Source: Bacillota bacterium
GTDB taxonomy: Bacteria; Bacillota; Clostridia; Lachnospirales; Lachnospiraceae
Direction of reading: 5' to 3'
DNA: 64,000 nucleotides
Assembly (NCBI GenBank): GCA_023411215.1
Contig: JAEYOY010000002.1
Span: 1-64,000 of the forward strand
The translations under genes and the position numbers were made by a program. The notes beneath the pieces are model-generated. The model was not told where the DNA came from. It did no database searches and was given only the letters and a program-made list of their open reading frames with translations. Positions 58,449 to 64,000 of this stretch are shown here, piece by piece (positions within the stretch are counted from its first letter, which is position 1; each line of letters starts with the position of its first letter).

Positions 58449-59354
58449 CTATTTACCAATGATTACCTCATTCTCATAGATACTTGCCTGATCAATAATT
58501 GCGGTTCCGATACCACGATTAGTAAAGAACTCAAGCAACAGACAATGTTCAATTCTTCCGTCCAAAATATGCACCCTGGACACACCGTTTCTCACCGCAT
58601 CCACACAGTTCTTAAGCTTCGGAAGCATGCCTCCGCCGATAAAACCACTATCCAAAAGGGCATCTGCTTTATCGAGTGTCAATACAGAAATCAAACTACT
58701 TTTATCCTTGGGATCAGCATAAACACCCTCGATATCCGTTAAGAAAACCAGCTTCTCCGCTCCGATTGCGGTTGCTACGGCACATGCCGCATCATCTGCA
58801 TTAATGTTGTAATTTTGATAGTCATCATCCAGACCGATGGGCGCTATGACCGGAACAAAATTGTTATCGATCAGGGTATTAATAAGGCCTGTATTTACTT
58901 CGGTAATGTTCCCGACAAAACCGATATCCTGACCGTTAACCATTCTCTTTTCTACCTTTAGGGTACAGCCGTCCTTGCCGCTGATACCGACCGCTTTGAC
59001 TCCCAGCTTCTCTACCATCTGTACTAGGTTCTTATTCACCTTTCCAAGAACCATCTCAGCGACCTCCATCGTCTGGGCATCGGTCACCCTGAGTCCCTCC
59101 ACGAAGCTGGACTCATGCCCTAACAGTCCAAGCCATTTCGTAATCTCCTTACCTCCGCCATGTACAATAATCGGCTGCATACCAACCAGCTTCAATAAAG
59201 CTACATCCTTGATTACATTGAGTTGCAGGTTCTCATCCAGCATCGCACTTCCGCCGTATTTTACCACAACCTTCTTATTATTAAACTTCTGTATGTAGGG
59301 AAGGGCCTCAATTAAAGTCTGGGCCTTTATGAGTATCTGATCCATTTGTTCCAT
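58449..59354 (-). CDS. argB: Acetylglutamate kinase
   Basis: This 301-residue amino-acid kinase phosphorylates N-acetylglutamate, the usual feedback point of the pathway. The start is ATG at 59354 (MEQMDQILIKAQTLIEALPY), with AAGGA 8-9 nt upstream. KKVVVKYGGSAML and PIIVHGGGKEI form the nucleotide-binding sites. NINADDAACAVATAIGAEKLVFLTDIEGVY and GGMLPKLKNCVDAV are substrate and C-terminal regions. The N-terminal helix of 20 residues before the core is of the type seen in arginine-inhibitable hexameric enzymes. It sits 30 bp after argJ. Confidence 0.95.
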   Translation of the reverse strand: MEQMDQILIKAQTLIEALPYIQKFNNKKVVVKYGGSAMLDENLQLNVIKDVALLKLVGMQPIIVHGGGKEITKWLGLLGHESSFVEGLRVTDAQTMEVAEMVLGKVNKNLVQMVEKLGVKAVGISGKDGCTLKVEKRMVNGQDIGFVGNITEVNTGLINTLIDNNFVPVIAPIGLDDDYQNYNINADDAACAVATAIGAEKLVFLTDIEGVYADPKDKSSLISVLTLDKADALLDSGFIGGGMLPKLKNCVDAVRNGVSRVHILDGRIEHCLLLEFFTNRGIGTAIIDQASIYENEVIIGK

Positions 59355-59383
59355 GTCACTAGTCCTTTCCTTATTCAATGATA

Positions 59384-60604
59384 TTATGAGCGATAATCTG
59401 CATTGATTTTTACATAATCATAGGAGAAATCACAGCCCCAGGCTGTCGCAACAGCTGAGCCCGACTTTAAGTCAGCAAGAGCTTTGACTTCCTTACCCGA
59501 GAGAATCTTCGTTGCAAATTCCTCAGAGTAATCGGTAGCCATGCCGTTCTCTACCAATTTAAGCTTCCCATCCATACTTTCAATAAATAAATCCACCTTA
59601 TCCGGGTCAAAATCAATACCCGAATATCCCATGGCACATAAAATTCTTCCCCAGTTGGCATCATTTCCGAATACCGCTGTCTTTACAAGGTTTGAAGTGA
59701 TAATGGATTTACTGAGTACCGAGGCCTCCTCCCAGGAGGGTGCTCCGACTACCTCTACCTCAAAAAGCTTGGTTGCTCCCTCGCCGTCAGCAGCCATCTT
59801 CTTAGATAAATTCGTGGTCACATAATTCAAAGCCTTACAGAAGGCATCGTAGTCTTCATTCTTCTCTGTAATTTCCTTGTTGCCGGCAAGGCCGTTAGCC
59901 AACACTAATAAGGAATCATTCGTTGAGGTATCACGATCAACACTGATCATATTGAAGGAAATCTTAACATCAGCACTTAAGGCCTCCTGTAGCAGATCTT
60001 TACTGATGTTTAAGTCCGTGGTCACAACGCCGAGCATCGTTGCCATGTTCGGGTGAATCATGCCCGAACCCTTCGCCATACCACCAAGTTTGATTTCCTT
60101 TCCGTCCACAACAAAGCTTACCGCACATTCCTTGGAATAGGTATCTGTAGTCATGATTGCTTCTGCTGCTAGTGTCCCTGCCGGAAGCCCTTCCTTTAAA
60201 TCAGCCGCCAAAAGCTTTACTCCTTCTATGATTACATCAATTGGCATCTGCTTACCGATTACACCAGTTGATGCTGTATAAACGGCGTTCTGAGGTATAT
60301 TCATGGCATCCGCAACCGCCTTTGCCATCTTTTCATTATTAATATCACCCTCTACACCTGTACAGGCATTTGCTACGCCGCTATTCAGTACCACAGCCTG
60401 AACAAAGGGACTATCCTTGGTCACCTTCATATCCCATCTTACTGGGGCTGCCTTAACTACATTCGTTGTAAAGGTACCAGCTCCCTTCGCAGGAACAACA
60501 GAATATACCAATGCCATATCTTTTCTATTTTTCTTGATACCTGCATATACCCCTGTTGCCTGGAAGCCTTTGGCTGCAGTTACACCGCCATCTATTTTCT
60601 TCAT
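59384..60604 (-). CDS. argJ: Bifunctional glutamate N-acetyltransferase/ornithine acetyltransferase
   Basis: This enzyme of about 406 residues recycles the acetyl group from acetylornithine to glutamate. It is self-cleaving: the nucleophilic Thr sits in GMIHPNMATMLGVVTTD, and GMAKGSGM precedes it. Other blocks are VPAKGAGTFTTN, VLNSGVANACTG, ASTGVIGKQMP and SINNDSLLVLANG-like SVDRDTSTNDSLLV. The start was set at 60604 (MKKIDGGVTAAKGFQATG) from homologue length; ATGs 4 and 8 codons earlier are possible because Shine-Dalgarno placement is poor for all. argC is not adjacent. Confidence 0.94.
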   Translation of the reverse strand: MKKIDGGVTAAKGFQATGVYAGIKKNRKDMALVYSVVPAKGAGTFTTNVVKAAPVRWDMKVTKDSPFVQAVVLNSGVANACTGVEGDINNEKMAKAVADAMNIPQNAVYTASTGVIGKQMPIDVIIEGVKLLAADLKEGLPAGTLAAEAIMTTDTYSKECAVSFVVDGKEIKLGGMAKGSGMIHPNMATMLGVVTTDLNISKDLLQEALSADVKISFNMISVDRDTSTNDSLLVLANGLAGNKEITEKNEDYDAFCKALNYVTTNLSKKMAADGEGATKLFEVEVVGAPSWEEASVLSKSIITSNLVKTAVFGNDANWGRILCAMGYSGIDFDPDKVDLFIESMDGKLKLVENGMATDYSEEFATKILSGKEVKALADLKSGSAVATAWGCDFSYDYVKINADYRS

Positions 60605-60701
60605 ATTAAAAACCATGCCTTTCTTCATAGCCTGCAAACTTTATTTGCGAAAATCTATGATTATCTCACTCTACAGAGCGCGCCTTTCCATGTAGTAATC
60701 A

Positions 60702-61130
60702 TTAAATATTAGTATCATCAATGCTGATCGTATAATAATTAAGGTCAGAACGCTGTTCCCAACCTAACCCTCTCCAGAATTCATTTCCCCCGCTGTTCTC
60801 AGCAAAGCAAACTAATCCCAGCTTTGTTATTCTCTCATCCTTCATCGCTTTTATCATCCGCTCCAACAGCTCACTGCCGATCGAACGTCTTCGGTAAGAC
60901 TCCTCGACACAGGTGTGATAAATATACCCCCGTCTGCCATCATGTCCGCCGAGTACAACTCCAATGATTTGACCTTCTTCTTCGGCAACAAAATTGGTGG
61001 TCGGATTTCTTCCAAGGAACCGTTGTATGCCTTCCTTGGAATCATCCATTGTTCGAAGACCAACACCGGGAGTACTCTTCCACAGCTGATAAACCTCATC
61101 ATAATCTTTGATTGTGAAAGACCTTATCAT
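60702..61130 (-). CDS. GNAT-family N-acetyltransferase, YpeA-like
   Basis: This 142-residue acetyltransferase has the complete GNAT fold. It shows MIRSFTIKDYDEVYQLWKST at the N-terminus, RNPTTNFVAEEEGQIIGVVLGGHDGRRGYIYH (strands 2-4), and the acetyl-CoA pyrophosphate loop YRRRSIGSELL (R/Q-x-x-G/S-x-G). FAENSGGNEFWRGLGWEQRSDL completes it. It lies 64-97 bp upstream of argJ on the same strand, so it may be co-transcribed. A role as an alternative N-acetylglutamate synthase is an inference from context; the family includes members of unknown substrate. Confidence 0.85.
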   Translation of the reverse strand: MIRSFTIKDYDEVYQLWKSTPGVGLRTMDDSKEGIQRFLGRNPTTNFVAEEEGQIIGVVLGGHDGRRGYIYHTCVEESYRRRSIGSELLERMIKAMKDERITKLGLVCFAENSGGNEFWRGLGWEQRSDLNYYTISIDDTNI

Positions 61131-61210
61131 AATACACCTCCGAATAAAACATAATCAACGCTGTATAAAATATTTATAATTATACATCCGAATTAAATTT
61201 TATGCAACAC

Positions 61211-61822
61211 CTAATTTAATTTTTTCAAATCGATTCCATGACGGAGCATCGCGGCATAGATTTCTGCAATTGGAAAACCGACAATATTATAGTAATCACC
61301 TACAATTTCCTTGATATAGATACCAAACTTCCCTTGTATTGCATAGGCGCCTGCCTTATCCATAGGCTCCCCTGTAGCGATATAATCCTGTATCTGCCCT
61401 TCGGTTAAGGGGTTAACTACAACCTTAGTGCATACTGCAAAGGAAAAACTTTCCTCTCTACCATCCCGCTTCATTATAATAATACTGACACCGGTACATA
61501 CCTCGTGCACCTGATCGGATAGCATACGAAGCATTCTTGCCGCATCCTCCTTATCCTTCGGTTTACCTAGAGCATGCTCTTCGTAGAATACCATCGTATC
61601 AGCCCCAATTATTATAATATCCTTATCTGCATCCCTCTGCTGCTTCACCTGCTCTTTGATGGTTCCAGTCTTTAATCTTGCTAGAGCTTGAACCATCTGA
61701 TTTGGAATTGTCTCCTCAACCTCTTCTTTCACATTGCTGGCCAGAACCTTGTATGGGATTCCCATGGTCTCCATGATTTCCTTACGTCTTGGTGATTCGG
61801 AAGCTAAAATAATCTGATACAT
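61211..61822 (-). CDS. maf: Maf-family nucleoside triphosphate pyrophosphatase
   Basis: This 203-residue housecleaning enzyme hydrolyses non-canonical or modified (d)NTPs and influences septation when overproduced. The start is ATG at 61822 (MYQIILASESPRRKEIM), with AAAGG 6 nt upstream; the longer frame upstream has no ribosome-binding site. Motifs include SESPRR, IIIGADTMVFYE, LGKPKDKEDAARML, DQVHEVCTGV, and TGEPMDKAGAYAIQG near the C-terminus. A tandem-repeat tract lies about 100 bp upstream. Confidence 0.95.
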   Translation of the reverse strand: MYQIILASESPRRKEIMETMGIPYKVLASNVKEEVEETIPNQMVQALARLKTGTIKEQVKQQRDADKDIIIIGADTMVFYEEHALGKPKDKEDAARMLRMLSDQVHEVCTGVSIIIMKRDGREESFSFAVCTKVVVNPLTEGQIQDYIATGEPMDKAGAYAIQGKFGIYIKEIVGDYYNIVGFPIAEIYAAMLRHGIDLKKLN

Positions 61823-61920
61823 ATTCATCCTTTCCCAGGTACATGCTGACCTGTCAGCCCTTTTTCGTAGGCTACATTTATTATTTTGTACTGCTTTCTT
61901 CTTCAATTTTACGTCTGCTT

Positions 61921-62040
61921 TTATATTACGTCCTCTTTGTTATTGGTCTCCTTTGATATTGCGTTTCCTATGTTATTACGTTTCCTATGTTATTGCGTTT
62001 CCTATGTTATTACGTTTCCTATGTTATTACGTTTCCTTTG
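61921..62040. repeat. 17-bp tandem repeat tract upstream of maf
   Basis: Five consecutive 17-nt units based on TTATTACGTTTCCTATG run from 61956 to 62040. Variants occur at one or two positions (A/G at position 6, A to T near the 3' end). More degenerate units extend back to 61921. No repeat-spaced unique spacers are present, so it is a minisatellite, not a CRISPR. It lies in the 529-bp gap between maf and argG, both reading away from it. Confidence 0.9.
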
Positions 62041-62351
62041 ATAATTCATCTTATTTTATTTTTCATCTCTCCTTTATTATATTAAATAGTGAAATTAAGT
62101 AAAGATAATTGCATCAGTGGACGCAAATAATATCGCAATCATTCCATATAATAAGATAAGATATCGTTACATGCTGATGTAAACCGAAATAACCATATTG
62201 TATTTTTATACTTTTTTTAAATTAACTATTGCATAATAATAAAATTTGTTGTATATTTTATCATATCCATAAAAGTTAGTTTCCGAAGCTTTTATAATAC
62301 ATCATAAACAAAGTAATTAAACAATAGAAATCACCAAACGGAGGTAATTGT
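62041..62351 (+). promoter_or_regulatory. argG upstream region
   Basis: This stretch of about 310 bp of AT-rich DNA carries a candidate ArgR half-operator (GCATAATAATAAAATT, 62231-62246) and a -10-like TATAAT at 62293-62298 without a clear -35. A GGAGG lies 6 nt before argG. No T-box or riboswitch structure was recognised. Evidence for specific sites is weak. Confidence 0.3.
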
Positions 62352-63563
62352 ATGAAAGAGAAAGTTATTTTAGCTTATTCCGGCGGTCTGGATACAACCG
62401 CTATCATTCCCTGGTTAAAGGAGAATTATGATTATGATGTAGTCTGTGTGTGTATCGATGTAGGGCAGGGAAATGAACTCGACGGTCTCGAGGAGAGAGC
62501 AAAGCTCTCAGGCGCCACTAAACTTTACATTGAGGATGTTGTTGACGAATTTGTGAATGACTATGTGATACCTTGTGTTAAGGCAAATGCAGTTTATGAG
62601 AATAAGTATCTTCTAGGAACCTCCATGGCCCGTCCTGTAATTGCAAAAAGATTAGTTGAAATCGCTAGAATAGAAGGTGCTACCGCAATCTGCCATGGCG
62701 CAACCGGTAAGGGCAACGATCAGGTACGTTTTGAATTAACCATTAAGGCTCTGGCTCCAGATTTGAAAATTATTGCTCCTTGGAGAATATGGACCATGGC
62801 CTCCCGTGAAGAAGAGATTGAATACTGTGAGAAGCATGGAATCCATCTTCCCTTCTCCTCAGACAACAGCTATTCCCGTGATCGTAACCTATGGCATATC
62901 AGCCATGAGGGTCTTGAATTAGAGTTGCCTTCGAATGCACCGAATTATGATCACCTACTTGTGCTTGGCGTATCTCCCGAGAAGGCACCGGACGAGGGCG
63001 TGACCCTTAGCCTGACCTTCGAAAAGGGAATCCCTACTGCACTAAACGGTAAAAGCATGTCAGCAACTGATATTATTAAGGAATTAAACGTGATTGGCGG
63101 CCAGCATGGAATCGGAATCGTGGATATCGTCGAGAATCGTGTAGTAGGCATGAAGTCCCGCGGTGTATATGAGACTCCCGGCGGAACGATCCTTATGGAA
63201 GCTCATATGCAATTAGAAGAACTTATTCTTGATCGTGCTACTATGACGGCGAAGAAAGAGGTCGGAAACCGCTTTGCAGATATTGTATATGAAGGAAAAT
63301 GGTTCACTCCACTTCGTGAAGCCTACCAGGCTTTCGTTGATGTAACGCAGGAATATGTAACCGGTGAGGTTAAGCTTAAGCTCTATAAGGGTAATATTAT
63401 TAAGCAGGGCACCACCTCTCCCTACTCCTTATATAATGAAAGTATTGCTTCCTTTACAACCGGTAGCCTCTATAACCATCAGGATGCAGAAGGCTTTATT
63501 AACCTCTTCGGTCTTTCCTTAAAGGTTCGTGCAATGAAGATGGCTTCCCTCGACAAGGAATAA
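62352..63563 (+). CDS. argG: Argininosuccinate synthase
   Basis: This 403-residue enzyme joins citrulline and aspartate using ATP. The N-type P-loop is ILAYSGGLDTTAIIPWL. Family blocks include CHGATGKGNDQVRFEL, IAPWRIWTMASREEEIEYCEKHGI, the SYSRDRNLWHISHEGLELE signature and SRGVYETPGGTIL. It is divergent from the maf/arg minus-strand genes and has its own terminator. argH, often immediately downstream, is missing. Confidence 0.97.
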   Translation: MKEKVILAYSGGLDTTAIIPWLKENYDYDVVCVCIDVGQGNELDGLEERAKLSGATKLYIEDVVDEFVNDYVIPCVKANAVYENKYLLGTSMARPVIAKRLVEIARIEGATAICHGATGKGNDQVRFELTIKALAPDLKIIAPWRIWTMASREEEIEYCEKHGIHLPFSSDNSYSRDRNLWHISHEGLELELPSNAPNYDHLLVLGVSPEKAPDEGVTLSLTFEKGIPTALNGKSMSATDIIKELNVIGGQHGIGIVDIVENRVVGMKSRGVYETPGGTILMEAHMQLEELILDRATMTAKKEVGNRFADIVYEGKWFTPLREAYQAFVDVTQEYVTGEVKLKLYKGNIIKQGTTSPYSLYNESIASFTTGSLYNHQDAEGFINLFGLSLKVRAMKMASLDKE

Positions 63564-63588
63564 AGCTGTTAATATTGATTCATATTAT

Positions 63589-63669
63589 GGACCATGTACT
63601 ATCCCATCTATATGCCGCAGCCCTTTCGGGTTACAGCCGTATGGAAATTATGATGGGTGTACATGGTCC
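63589..63669 (+). terminator. Large terminator hairpin of argG
   Basis: GGACCATGTAC-TAT-CCCATC (63589-63608) pairs with GATGGG-T-GTACATGGTCC (63652-63669), about 17 bp with a small bulge. The 43-nt loop contains a further AGCCC-TTTC-GGGTT stem. TCTTTGCTTTT follows. It is unusually large for a terminator. Confidence 0.7.
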
Positions 63670-63797
63670 TCTTTGCTTTTGCATATCCGGATGAAGGTAA
63701 GGTAACAACATACCAAGTTGTTTGGATAAGTTAATCGGAGGCGGCACCGTTATTTCTACTTCTGAAGTTGCTTATGTTATAAGGGGAGCGTATCAAC

Positions 63798-64000
63798 TCA
63801 GCGAATGGGGCTTTTTTGATACCTTTGCAGAAACAGTTCTACTACCTTCTCATACTTCTCTTTATTCTTACAATAGCTCCCAGCATGCTTCGCTCCGGCA
63901 ACCAGATACATCGCCTTAAATTTCTTCTTATTATGATACATCCGCCTTGTCATATCTGCCGGTACCAGATTATCAATTTTTCCATGAATGAATAAGACAG
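63798..64000 (-). CDS. Alpha/beta hydrolase, C-terminal part (gene continues past the right edge)
   Basis: The last 66 codons of a minus-strand gene are visible, open to the window edge with no start inside it, and end in TGA at 63798-63800. The peptide carries the late catalytic elements of the fold. LFIHGKIDNLVP supplies the Asp after strand 7 and VAGAKHAGSYCK the His. YEKVVELFLQRYQ forms a final amphipathic helix. The pattern resembles bacterial membrane-associated alpha/beta hydrolases of the YqkD/BEM46 type. It is convergent with argG. Confidence 0.8.
   Translation of the reverse strand, partial: VLFIHGKIDNLVPADMTRRMYHNKKKFKAMYLVAGAKHAGSYCKNKEKYEKVVELFLQRYQKSPIR

Noticed and set aside
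61921..62040. Tandem repeats considered as a CRISPR array
   Set aside because: The 17-bp units abut without unique spacers, and no cas gene is nearby; it is a minisatellite.
63722..63919. 65-codon plus-strand open frame at the right end
   Set aside because: It overlaps in antisense the C-terminal part of an alpha/beta hydrolase with recognisable Asp and His motifs; composition and lack of a Shine-Dalgarno argue against it.

Overview
The window looks like a chromosomal segment of an endospore-forming, meso-DAP-type member of the Clostridia, most like Lachnospiraceae (Lachnoclostridium and relatives). This rests on AT-rich DNA, spoIIGA-sigE-sigG close to a division/cell-wall (dcw) cluster without ftsA, a SpoVD-type PBP, YlmC/YmxH, a DNPR motif in MurE, and an agr-type quorum locus. 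Almost everything is encoded on the minus strand. No tRNA, rRNA, CRISPR, phage or IS gene was recognised.

Layout. 1-5.2 kb: a carbohydrate ABC uptake locus (5' end of a permease gene, lipoprotein binding protein) controlled by a YesM/YesN-type two-component pair. 5.4-9.6 kb: plus-strand ylmC and nrdR, a membrane-anchored DUF4163/DUF3298-like protein (minus strand), an alpha/beta hydrolase and a ROK sugar kinase. 9.7-13.8 kb: an agr-like peptide signalling locus (agrC, agrA, agrB and a 57-codon agrD at 10682-10855) followed by a degenerate ABC ATPase. 14.0-16.7 kb: spoIIGA-sigE-sigG. 17-31.5 kb: the dcw cluster mraZ-rsmH-ftsL-pbp-spoVD-mraY-murD-ftsW-murA-divIB-ftsZ, with an unusually clear MraZ operator array. 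31.7-33.7 kb: lgt and ychF. 34-46.4 kb: the housekeeping run priA-def-fmt-yugP-rsmB-rlmN-prpC-pknB-rsgA-rpe-thiN. 46.6-49.4 kb: murE and a duplicated-domain lipoprotein. 49.8-56.9 kb: comEA, a WalRK-like two-component pair, a GerMN lipoprotein, comEC and a small YdcZ-type membrane protein. 57-64 kb: arginine biosynthesis (GNAT-argJ-argB-argD, divergent argG), maf and the 3' end of an alpha/beta hydrolase gene.

How it works together. The dcw genes make lipid-linked peptidoglycan precursor and the septal synthase/FtsZ machinery, with MraZ probably controlling its own promoter. spoIIGA/sigE/sigG run mother-cell and forespore transcription, and the promoter in front of spoIIGA shows the long spacer and Spo0A-like boxes expected for spoIIG. 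PknB/PrpC form the PASTA kinase-phosphatase switch. The agr locus, right beside the sporulation sigma genes, is predicted to make a cyclic thiolactone peptide with ring CILIF.

Non-coding DNA carries several families of dispersed palindromic elements, often immediately after stop codons or just before ribosome-binding sites. Several genes (ftsZ, spoIIGA, rsgA, prpC, comEC) appear to start with TTG, judged from Shine-Dalgarno placement. Distances, motifs and starts were read by eye; no database search or folding program was available.
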